From the NCBI RefSeq assembly GCF_000186865.1, contig NW_008705566.1, positions 1,298,744 to 1,362,743 on the forward strand: DNA of 64,000 nt, read 5' to 3'. The notes beneath the pieces are model-generated. The model made no database searches, was not told the DNA's origin, and was given only the letters and a program-made list of their open reading frames with translations. The position numbers and the translations under genes were made by a program. This document shows, piece after piece, positions 11,000 to 18,819 of this stretch. This DNA is from Aureococcus anophagefferens (Eukaryota > Sar > Pelagophyceae > Pelagomonadales > Pelagomonadaceae). Each line of letters begins with the position of its first letter. The first letter of the stretch is position 1.

Positions 11000-12598
11000 T
11001 TAGAGCTGGACCGCGAGGATGACGAAGGGCGGGAAGCTCGTCGCCGCGGGCGCGAGCGCCGTCGCCGGGTCGAGGTAGGCGCGCTCCGTGAGGACCGCGT
11101 AGGCGCCGTCGACGGGCGCGTCGGGCGCCGCGCAGGGCCAGGGCCGGCCCGTCGCGTCCTCGAGGCCCGCCGGGCAGCCGTGCGTCGCGACCGTGGCGAT
11201 GGCCACCGTGTTCTGCACCGGCGCGCCGACGTGGGGCTGGGGCAGGCCCGGCGCGCGCCACCAGACCGTCGTGGCCTTGTTCTCGTAGTAGTCCTTCGAC
11301 GGCTTCCCGGGCGGGATCTGCGAGAACATGAGGCTGTGGAGCGTCGCGGCGCCGACGGGCACGACGTCGAGGGCCACGGCGACGAAGAGGCGGCCCGGCG
11401 CGCCGACGAAGGGCGCCCAGGCGCGCCGGCGGCGGCCCGCGTCCGGGTCCAAACCGTCGCCGACGCCGCCGGGCGGGACCATGGCCGTGATCGTGCTGTC
11501 GGAGCTCGTCATCGCGCAAGCGCTCGGCAGCAGGGGCACGTCCGGCGGCGCGAAGGCCGCGTAGGGGCGGTAGGTCGCCGCCTCCGTCGCGCAGCGCCGG
11601 TTGCTGTACTCGTAGCGCGTCCCCGCCCACCGCGCGAGCACCGTCGCGTTGCGGGCCTCGAAGAAGCGCGCGACGGCGTCCGCGGCGGAGGCCACGGCGG
11701 TCTCCAGCAGCGGGTAGCCCGGCGGCGGCGACCGGTGCGTCGGCGGCTGCGCGTCGGCGACGGCGTCGAAGGGCGACGACGCGGCGACGTCGTCGGGCGA
11801 AGCGACCAGGAACGCGCGCTGGTGCGCGGCCAGGTACGTCGACAAGGCGTCGCCTCCCGCGTCGTCGCTCGCCGTCGACACGCGGAAGAGCACGCGGAGC
11901 CAGTCCGCGGAGAGGAGGCCGCGGAGCGCCGCGCCGGGCGCGCGCCACGCGACCGCGTCCGCCGGCAATGCGGCGGTCGCTCGCACCTGGATCTCGAAGC
12001 CGAGCGCGCCCGCGGCGTCCGTCACCGCCGCGGCGACGCGCGCCGCCGCCGCCGCGTCCGGCGACGCCACGTAGAGGAACGTCGCGTTCCAGGGTTTGAT
12101 TTCGTTCTGTTTTTCGAGCTCGAGGTGGTTGAGCGACGGCCCGAGTTGCGCGCCCGGCGCGGACCGCGTCGACGGCTGGACCCAGACGTAGGGCGCGACG
12201 GACGCGTAGCTCACGCCGCCGCCCGGCGGCGTGCAGCCCAGCAGGAAGACGACGTCGCCGCGGCCCATGACGAAGAGGCCCCGCAATAAACGCGCGCCGA
12301 CGCGCGGCAGGCGCCCGAACCACGCGGGCACGTTGCGCCGGAAGTGCTGCAGCGCGCCGTAGTTCGTCGCGTGCTGGCCCGAGCTGATGGCGCCGCGCTG
12401 CGCGAACTGCAGGCGGCCCTCGTCGGCGCGCCAGCCCAGGGCTTCGATGGCTCGCTCCGCCGCGAGGGACCGCTGGGCGAGCGTGCTCGTGCCGCAGGCG
12501 AAGTCGGCCGGAGGCCGGTGGCTCGAGACATCCGGCTCGAGGAGGAGCGGTGCCAAGAGCGCTACTGCGGCTGCTGCGACGGCGACTGCGCGTAGCAT
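11000..12598 (-). CDS. secreted or membrane-anchored protein of unknown function
   Basis: 532 residues from MLRAVAVAAAAVALLAPL, a clear N-terminal hydrophobic signal peptide or anchor; an in-frame upstream ATG at 12631 is less likely because it would bury this signal. The body has few charged clusters, several cysteines and probable N-glycosylation sites (for example NATFLY, NATVLA), consistent with passage through the ER. No transmembrane segment beyond the first is evident. I do not recognise the family. It is intronless and converges with the SpoIIAA-like gene. Confidence 0.65.
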   Translation of the reverse strand: MLRAVAVAAAAVALLAPLLLEPDVSSHRPPADFACGTSTLAQRSLAAERAIEALGWRADEGRLQFAQRGAISSGQHATNYGALQHFRRNVPAWFGRLPRVGARLLRGLFVMGRGDVVFLLGCTPPGGGVSYASVAPYVWVQPSTRSAPGAQLGPSLNHLELEKQNEIKPWNATFLYVASPDAAAAARVAAAVTDAAGALGFEIQVRATAALPADAVAWRAPGAALRGLLSADWLRVLFRVSTASDDAGGDALSTYLAAHQRAFLVASPDDVAASSPFDAVADAQPPTHRSPPPGYPLLETAVASAADAVARFFEARNATVLARWAGTRYEYSNRRCATEAATYRPYAAFAPPDVPLLPSACAMTSSDSTITAMVPPGGVGDGLDPDAGRRRRAWAPFVGAPGRLFVAVALDVVPVGAATLHSLMFSQIPPGKPSKDYYENKATTVWWRAPGLPQPHVGAPVQNTVAIATVATHGCPAGLEDATGRPWPCAAPDAPVDGAYAVLTERAYLDPATALAPAATSFPPFVILAVQL

Positions 12599-12797
12599 TG
12601 TTGTGCGATGCCGCACTGATGCCCCAGCCAATCCGCTCGCAGCTCAGTTCAGCGATTTGTGGCAATGATGCGAAGCACTGGAAAACATATCAGCCCGCTC
12701 CCAGCAAAAACTGGTTGGCAATCGCGGCGCCTGGCCACGCTTGCTCGGTTGTTGGACACCGCCCGTGGCTGCGGGGCCGGTCGCCCGCGCCGCGGAC

Positions 12798-13640
12798 ATG
12801 GTTGCGAGTTCGTCGAACGACGAGCAGGCGCTCAAGTTCTACACGGCATGTTTCGATGGTAATTTGGAGGAGGTGCAGCGCATCGTCAAGGAGACGCCGA
12901 ACCTGGACCTGAATCGCGTCATCCACGGCGGGACGGCGTTCGCCGCCGCCGTGCAGAACTCGCATCTCGATGTCCCCCGCCCGCGTCCGCCCGTTTTTCT
13001 TTTTCCACAAATATTTTCCGCGGCGCCGCAGGTCGTCAAGTACCTGGCGTCGCTCGGCGCGGACATGGAGATCCCGATCCACGACGGCGCGACGCCGATC
13101 TTCATCGCCTGCTACCGGGGGAACATGGACATCGTGCGCTTCCTCTGCTCGCAGATGGTGAACCTGGAGCGGCCGAACGCGAACGGCAACACGCCGTTCG
13201 CGATCGCCGCGCAGCATCGACGGCTCGACATCGCGGAGGCGCTGCTCCAGCACGGCGTCAACATCGCGCCCGTGAACAAGAAGGGCTCGACGCCCTTCTT
13301 CTTCGCCTGCCAGGAGGGGAACCTCGACGTCGTCAAGTTCCTGGTCCGCAACGGCGCGGAGACGAACACGGGCAAGAACGGCATCTCGCCCTTCCACATG
13401 GCCTGCTACCGGGGCCACCTGGACGTCGTGACCTACCTCGTCGTCGAGGTCGAACTCGACTCGCGCGCCGTGGACGGCAGCGGCCGCACGCCCCTCGAGG
13501 TCGCGCGCCGCGCGGGCAAAGAAGACGTCATCAACTTCCTCGAGCAGATCGACGCCGAAAAGGACAAGGGCGTCGACCCCCTCCCCCTCTGCGCGGGGCC
13601 CAACGGCTCCTGCAGCGAGACGGGCTGCGCCATCTCCTAG
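12798..13640 (+). CDS. ankyrin-repeat protein with C-terminal CaaX prenylation motif
   Basis: Exons 12798-12971 and 13032-13640, 260 residues. The 60-bp intron (GTCCCCCGCC to CGCCGCAG) is a multiple of three and has no stop, so retention would insert 20 residues; splicing restores a clean repeat (NSHLD to VVKYLASLGADM). About six ankyrin repeats follow, with motifs such as GATPIFIACYRGN, GNTPFAIAAQHRR and GSTPFFFACQEGN. The protein ends CSETGCAIS; CAIS is a good farnesyltransferase substrate motif, suggesting membrane attachment, and a farnesyltransferase beta gene lies at 44202-45557. MVASSSND was chosen over an upstream non-ATG extension because of its context GCGGACATGG. Confidence 0.85.
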   Translation: MVASSSNDEQALKFYTACFDGNLEEVQRIVKETPNLDLNRVIHGGTAFAAAVQNSHLDVPRPRPPVFLFPQIFSAAPQVVKYLASLGADMEIPIHDGATPIFIACYRGNMDIVRFLCSQMVNLERPNANGNTPFAIAAQHRRLDIAEALLQHGVNIAPVNKKGSTPFFFACQEGNLDVVKFLVRNGAETNTGKNGISPFHMACYRGHLDVVTYLVVEVELDSRAVDGSGRTPLEVARRAGKEDVINFLEQIDAEKDKGVDPLPLCAGPNGSCSETGCAIS

Positions 13641-13879
13641 GCGCCACCGCCGGCGCGCGGCCGCCGCGCCGCGCCCCGGGATCGTCCGCTCAAACCAGCT
13701 GCCCATCGCGCGGCGCGTCCGGGGGCGCGCTTAAACCGCCCTTTTTCCTCAACCCTTCTTTGACGACTGCGCTTTCTTCTTATTCGACGTCCGCTTCGCT
13801 TCGTTTGTGACAGGTTTTTTTCAGCTGTCGGAGTCTATGTTTACCTTCAATTACCACAAAATTGAATTGGGCGAGGCGA

Positions 13880-14920
13880 ATGGCATCTCCAAAAGAGGCC
13901 ATGGTTTCGTCGTGGGCCGACACCCTCGCGGCTCGCTTCGCGTCGCTGCGCGGGCCGGACCCGGCCTACGCGCCCGGCGCGCACTACATGGAGCGCTACG
14001 ACATGGCGTCCTTCGGCGGGCGCCTCCTCTTTTTCCTCGACATCACGTCCCCCGACCACCTCTTCTTCGGCGCGGCGGACCTCGACGACGCGCGCGCGAC
14101 GCTGCGCGAGGGCGCGCCGAAGCACGGCGACGCCGACCTCTGGCGCGCGGCGCGCGCGCTGCACGCGAAGACGACGGCCGACGGCGCGCCGATCCCCGAG
14201 CCGTGCCGCGTCGGCGGCTGGGCGTGCTTCGGGTCCGTGCCCGTGTCGGCGCTGATCCTCACGGCCAAGTACGCGCCGACGTCGCTGCCCCTCTTCGCCG
14301 CGGGCCACTGGCTGAACCAGAGCCACCTCGCGAGCGTCTCGTACTTTAACCGGCCGCCGGGCAAGCCCGCGCCGCTCTGGCGCCTGGGGACCGCGTACTG
14401 CGCGGCCATCGGCAGCGCCATCGGCGTCTTCCTGGCGTGGAAGCGCGTCGTCGTGCGCTTCCCCGCGCTGGCGGGCCTGGGCATCTTCGCGCCGTACCCC
14501 GCGGCCGCGGGCGCGAACATGGTCAACACCGTCGTCATGCGGTTCCAGGAGCTCGAGGACGGCGTCGAGGTCTTCGACGACCGGGGGACCGTCGTCGGCG
14601 TGTCCCACGTCGCGGCCCGGAGCGCCGTCTTCGACACGTGCGTGACGCGGCTCGCGCTGCCCGCGGGCAACTTCATCCTCACGCCGCTCGCGTACCTCGC
14701 GCTCGAGCGGGGCACGCCGCTCGGCCGCGCCGTGGCGCGGCGGCCCTGGCTCGCGCTGCCGACACAGCTCGCGACGACCGTGGCCTGCTTCGCGCTCTGC
14801 GTCCCGGGGTCCCTCGCGCTCTACCCGCCCGTCGTCGCCGTGCCCGCCGCGGACCTCGAGCCCCACATCGCATCGAACTTCCCGGACGGGACGATTCTGC
14901 GGTATAACAAGGGGATGTGA
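13880..14920 (+). CDS. sideroflexin (mitochondrial amino-acid carrier family)
   Basis: 346 residues. The conserved sideroflexin core is visible: LFFLDITSPDHLFF near the N-terminus, HWLNQSH, then NMVNTVVMRFQELEDGVEVF with DDRGTVVGVSHVAARSAV, then GNFILTPLAYLALE and two hydrophobic C-terminal segments. The length fits the family (about 320-350). Known members sit in the mitochondrial inner membrane; animal SFXN1 transports serine into mitochondria for one-carbon metabolism. The substrate here is inferred from the family only. Start options are the ATGs at 13880 and 13901. Intronless; 14 bp separate its stop from that of the convergent dynein-stalk gene. Confidence 0.88.
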   Translation: MASPKEAMVSSWADTLAARFASLRGPDPAYAPGAHYMERYDMASFGGRLLFFLDITSPDHLFFGAADLDDARATLREGAPKHGDADLWRAARALHAKTTADGAPIPEPCRVGGWACFGSVPVSALILTAKYAPTSLPLFAAGHWLNQSHLASVSYFNRPPGKPAPLWRLGTAYCAAIGSAIGVFLAWKRVVVRFPALAGLGIFAPYPAAAGANMVNTVVMRFQELEDGVEVFDDRGTVVGVSHVAARSAVFDTCVTRLALPAGNFILTPLAYLALERGTPLGRAVARRPWLALPTQLATTVACFALCVPGSLALYPPVVAVPAADLEPHIASNFPDGTILRYNKGM

Positions 14921-14934
14921 TGCTCTCGGGGTTT

Positions 14935-15381
14935 TTACGATCCGACGCGGTCGCGGCCGTACTCGTAGACCGCGCGGACGAACGCCGCCATGCCGGCGAC
15001 GGCCTTGGAGATTTTGCGCGTCCGGTCGTCGGAGAACTCGCCGACGAGCGGCCGCAGCGTCCTCACCATCGTCGCGTCGATGGTGGACGGATCGAACTCC
15101 TTGAGCATCCGGAGGAAATGCTGGTGCCCGAGCATCTTCTTCGCGGCGCGCCACGAGTCCGCGTCGCGCTCGCGGAAGACGATGAGCACCGCCCGTAGCA
15201 CGTCCTTGACGAGCTGCGGCGGCGCGGCGAAGGATTTTAGTTCGGTGCAGTCTCCTTTTTTTACTGTGTTTAGAATCTCGTAGGCGGACGACGACGCCGT
15301 CTCCCAGTCGTCGAGCTCCTTCTCGATAATGGCGCCCGTCTCCTCGCCCAGCGCCCGCAGCGCCTCTGCCGTCAGCGCCAT
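14935..15381 (-). CDS. stand-alone dynein heavy-chain stalk/microtubule-binding-region protein
   Basis: 148 residues, start MALTAEALRALGEE. The sequence matches the coiled-coil stalk and microtubule-binding part of dynein heavy chains: LKSFAAPPQLVKDVLRAVLI, DSWRAAKKMLGHQHFLRMLK, EFDPSTIDATMV and the helix ISKAVAGMAAFVRAVYEY. Nothing of the motor (AAA modules, tail) is encoded nearby; a sideroflexin lies downstream and a TPR gene upstream. It is therefore either a domesticated stalk-only protein or a fragment kept as an intact reading frame. Microtubule binding is a family inference. Confidence 0.75.
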   Translation of the reverse strand: MALTAEALRALGEETGAIIEKELDDWETASSSAYEILNTVKKGDCTELKSFAAPPQLVKDVLRAVLIVFRERDADSWRAAKKMLGHQHFLRMLKEFDPSTIDATMVRTLRPLVGEFSDDRTRKISKAVAGMAAFVRAVYEYGRDRVGS

Positions 15382-15592
15382 GTGTAGCAGCCCGGTGTGT
15401 GGCGCTGCCTCGGTACTAGCCCAGTGTGTGGGCTGCCTCCAAAAACTAACGAAGCATTGCGTTTCGCAGAGCAAGAGGCACCATCGGCTCCTTTCCCCCA
15501 CGCATCGAGCGCGCTAGACGCCGCCTGGGGCATCTCGGGGCAGCCCCGCGGCGCGCGCGCGCGGGCCCGCCGCCGCCCGCGCACCCACCGCC

Positions 15593-16411
15593 ATGTCGGG
15601 CGAGGGCATCAAGATCTACCTGTCGGAGAACTACACGGACGACCTGACGGACAACAAGATCGCGCTGCCCTGCATGGGCGTCTGCAACTGCTGGCGCGAC
15701 CGGGGCACGCAGAAGACGCAGTGCTGCAACTACAGCCCGCGCTGGCGGCCGCGCTACTGGCTCGCGACGCGCACGCCCCTGGGGCCGGAGCGCGAGGTGA
15801 CGAGCCCGCGGAGCGAGCTGCCCGTGCTCACGGAGGCGGCGGCCGGCGGCGCGGCGCGGACGCAGACGGCGGGCGAGCGGCTGCGGGGCCCCGAGTCGCT
15901 GAGCCGCGAGAGCATGCGGTCCCTCGGCGGCGACGACCTGCGGCGGCTCCTCGCGCGCTACACGGACATGGCCGAGCGCGAGCGCATCGTCGGCGCGGAG
16001 CGGCCCGAGACGCTCGTGCGCCGCGCGACGCTGCTCAGCGCCGCGGGCGAGCACGAGCGCGCGCGGGCCGACGCGTCGCGGGCCTGCGAGCTCGCGCCGA
16101 CGTCCGCCGTCGCCCACTACCGCCGCGGCGTCGCCGAGTTCGAGCTCGGCAACTTCGAGGCCGCCGTCGGCGCGTTCGTGCTCGGCCTCCGGTCGTCGCC
16201 GGCGTCGACGGACCTGCTCCGCGCGCGCGAGGCGGCCATGACGTCGCTCCGCGCGCGGCCCCTGCGCCTCCACGCGCTCTCGCGCACGGAGCGCCGCGCG
16301 GAGGCCGAGCGCGACGCGGACATCGAGGCGCACGCCGCCGCGGAGCGCGAGCGCCTCAAGCTCGTCAACTCGCGGCGCAAGGGCGTCTTCCTGACGCCGT
16401 CGGGCATGTAA
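15593..16411 (+). CDS. tetratricopeptide-repeat protein
   Basis: 272 residues, ATG in context CCGCCATGTC. The N-terminal 70 residues contain a cysteine cluster (LPCMGVCNCWRDRGTQKTQC) that I do not recognise. Residues about 120-220 form two or three TPR-like helix pairs, for example RRATLLSAAGEHERARADAS and VAHYRRGVAEFELGNFEAAV. The C-terminal tail is basic and helical. TPRs usually mediate protein contacts; no partner is indicated. The stop codon is only 8 bp from the stop of the next gene on the other strand. Confidence 0.75.
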   Translation: MSGEGIKIYLSENYTDDLTDNKIALPCMGVCNCWRDRGTQKTQCCNYSPRWRPRYWLATRTPLGPEREVTSPRSELPVLTEAAAGGAARTQTAGERLRGPESLSRESMRSLGGDDLRRLLARYTDMAERERIVGAERPETLVRRATLLSAAGEHERARADASRACELAPTSAVAHYRRGVAEFELGNFEAAVGAFVLGLRSSPASTDLLRAREAAMTSLRARPLRLHALSRTERRAEAERDADIEAHAAAERERLKLVNSRRKGVFLTPSGM

Positions 16412-16419
16412 CGGGCGCG

Positions 16420-17381
16420 TTAGGAGGACCCCTTCGTGAAGATCTCCGCCGCCCCGTAGGCCGCGACGCCCTGGCAGAAGATGCCCGTCGTCGCGGCGAG
16501 GCAGAAGACGGACGCCGGGTGGTCGAAGGGGCAAAAAAGACTGGCGATCCACGCGAGCCAGTAGTGGTGGAACTCCCAGCTGTCGCCGTTCGCGACGAGG
16601 ACCTACCAAGTGCGACGGGGTCGGATTTCTTCACATCTTCAGGCGAAATTCACGCGAAAAAACACTCCTGTCGCTCGACGCTGACGAGGACCCAGGAGTA
16701 GGCCACGTAGAGGACGACGAGCGCGATCCGCGGCGCGAGGTAGGGGACGACGCCGCCGTGCCGGCGCGCGAGCCAGATCTGGAACGCGAACGCCGCGAGC
16801 ACGATGGCGCCGAGGATGACGAGCAGCGCCACGAAGGACGCGTCGTAGGACCCGTCTTCCGAGATCGACGTGCGCAGCGACGAGATGTCGGACACGATGG
16901 AGAACAGCACGCCGACGCCGAGCGCGACGCCGAGGAACGCCGCGCAGTTCGCCGGCTTCCCGAAGAGCCGCCCCGCGCGCCGGGGCGTCAACGCGTGGGC
17001 GAAGACCGCCGCGCCCGACGCGTACAGGCACAGGTGGTTCAGCGCCGTGAGGCTCCAGCGCGCGTTCTTCCAGCCCTTGTGCCCGTCGTAGGGCAGGCCG
17101 CACGCGACCGCGACGCGCTGGCACGCGAAGAGGAACGTGTTCGCCGCGAGCCAGACGCCGAGCCGGCCGATCATCTTGTTCGCCTCCATGGCGTCGTGCT
17201 TCTCCGCGTCGGCGACCCAGCACAGGCCGAAGCAGCGGCAGAGAGCGCCGCAGGAGAAGGAGCACAGCTCGTCCTCGCGCTCGTCGGTCGCCGAGTTGTC
17301 CGTGAACGCGCTCCGCGCATCCTCGAGCAGCGGGGTCTCGGTCGACAGCCGCGGGTTCAGCTCCGTCCGCCGCGCGGCCAT
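16420..17381 (-). CDS. multi-pass membrane protein, unknown
   Basis: Exons 16686-17381 and 16420-16602, 292 residues. The 83-bp GT-AG intron (GTCAGCG to CTTGGTAG) was inferred because reading through stops soon after VERQECFFA, while splicing continues in phase as VLVANGDSWEFHHYWLAW. A soluble, cysteine-bearing N-terminus (LCSFSCGALCRCFGLCW) precedes about six hydrophobic helices, including FLGVALGVGVLFSIVSDISS and LLVILGAIVLAAFAFQIWLA. No family recognised. Its promoter shares the 75 bp to the divergent next gene. Confidence 0.75.
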
Positions 17382-17456
17382 GTGACCTGGAGGGGCTGCT
17401 TAGTCGCGTTCTTGAAGAGGAGTTTCCCCAAAAAAAAAAATCGCTGAGGCGAAAGC

Positions 17457-18683
17457 ATGGCCGAGATGGCAGCCGCATCGGAGGCCGCCGCGCCCGCGGT
17501 GGACGACGACGACGCCTTGACCGTGGCGGACGACGAGCGCGCCGCGGAGAGGCGCGCCATCGACGCCTTCGCGGCCGTGCTGTCGTCCTGCGACGGCTTC
17601 GCCCTCGAGGGCCTCGACGACGACGGCCTGAAGCGCATGAAGCGCGGCAAGATGCTGCACGGCGTCATCGCGTTGAAATTCCCGGCGACGAAGCGCGAGG
17701 ACCTGCGCACGATGGCGCGCGAGTGGGTGCGGGGCATGCTCGAGACGACGTACCCGCTCGAGAAGCGCGCGTCGCGATCGCGGTTCGCGGGGCCTGGCGA
17801 CGGCGCGGTCGCGCGGGACCTCGCGGCCTGCTACGACGCCGCCGCGGCCTGGGCCGGGCGCCACCTCGTGCCCGCCCTCGGCGTCCCCACGGCGCCGGGG
17901 CCCGGCCCGCGCGGCGGCGAGCCCGCGGCCGCCGGCGGCGGCGCCGTCGACGAGCGCGAGGCGAAGAAGCTGCTGGAGGCCGCGCTCGCGGACGGCTCGG
18001 CGACCTTCGACGAGGTCGTCGGCGAGGCGCCGGCGCCCGAGTCCGGCGCGCTCACGGTGGACCTCTGGGAGAGCCTCAACTGGCGCCGCGGCGCTTTACG
18101 GTACTACGTCGCGACGGTAAGGTGCGGCCTCGGCCCCAAGGACGCGTCGCCGGCGCCCGAGGCGTTGGCCGCGCTCGCGCGGGACCTCGCGCCGGAGCTC
18201 GAGGCCGGCGTCGCGGCGCTCTGCGCCATGCTCGACGCGCGCGGCGGCGACGCGTTCGCCGGGTCCGTGCCGAAGGCGCGCGCGCGGAGCGCCGTCGACT
18301 TCGGCGTCTACGGCACGACGCACCTCCTGGGCCTCGCCTACGCCGGCGAGCTCTGCTACGTGCGGTCCCTCGCCGGCGGCGAGGGCGCGGCCGCGTGGCG
18401 CGACCGCGCGCTCAAGCTCGTCCACCGCTACGTCTTCGTCGTCGAGGTCCTCATGGAGGGCTGCGGCTGGTCCGTGGACCGGCCCAAGGAGCTCATCGGC
18501 CTCCTCGGCGGCGAGGAAGCCCTCGACGCCGTGCTCCGACACGAGTGGGCCGACGCGCCGGCGAAGGTCGCGCCGGAGCTCCGGCGCCTCGCGCTCCGCG
18601 CGGCGCCCGGCGAGCCCGGCGCCGACGCCGCGCCGCCGGAGCCCAAGAAGAAGGGCAAGAAGGGCAAGAAGGGGCGGGGGTAA
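17457..18683 (+). CDS. helical protein of unknown function with Lys-rich tail
   Basis: 408 residues, ATG after a poly-A stretch. An acidic, Ala-rich N-terminus leads into a largely helical body with WESLNWRRGALRYYVATV and VYGTTHLLGLAYAGELCYVR, and a C-terminal tail of KKKGKKGKKG. Tryptophan and tyrosine conservation suggests a folded domain, but I cannot assign it. The lysine tail could bind nucleic acid or acidic membranes. Intronless. Confidence 0.7.
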   Translation: MAEMAAASEAAAPAVDDDDALTVADDERAAERRAIDAFAAVLSSCDGFALEGLDDDGLKRMKRGKMLHGVIALKFPATKREDLRTMAREWVRGMLETTYPLEKRASRSRFAGPGDGAVARDLAACYDAAAAWAGRHLVPALGVPTAPGPGPRGGEPAAAGGGAVDEREAKKLLEAALADGSATFDEVVGEAPAPESGALTVDLWESLNWRRGALRYYVATVRCGLGPKDASPAPEALAALARDLAPELEAGVAALCAMLDARGGDAFAGSVPKARARSAVDFGVYGTTHLLGLAYAGELCYVRSLAGGEGAAAWRDRALKLVHRYVFVVEVLMEGCGWSVDRPKELIGLLGGEEALDAVLRHEWADAPAKVAPELRRLALRAAPGEPGADAAPPEPKKKGKKGKKGRG

Positions 18684-18819
18684 ACCGGGCGTATTTTTTA
18701 CCGTCGCGAGGGCAAGCAGGGCGAGCACTGCTGAGGGGCGGGGGCTACTAGAAGAGGTGTTTTTTAAGAACGCCGTGGCGGCTTCACCGTCGCTTCAAAT
18801 CGACTCAAATTATTTCGCG

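Noticed and set aside
16603..16685. Frameshift or premature stop in the membrane protein
   Set aside because: A GT-AG intron with good borders explains it and the downstream exon continues with transmembrane-like sequence in phase.
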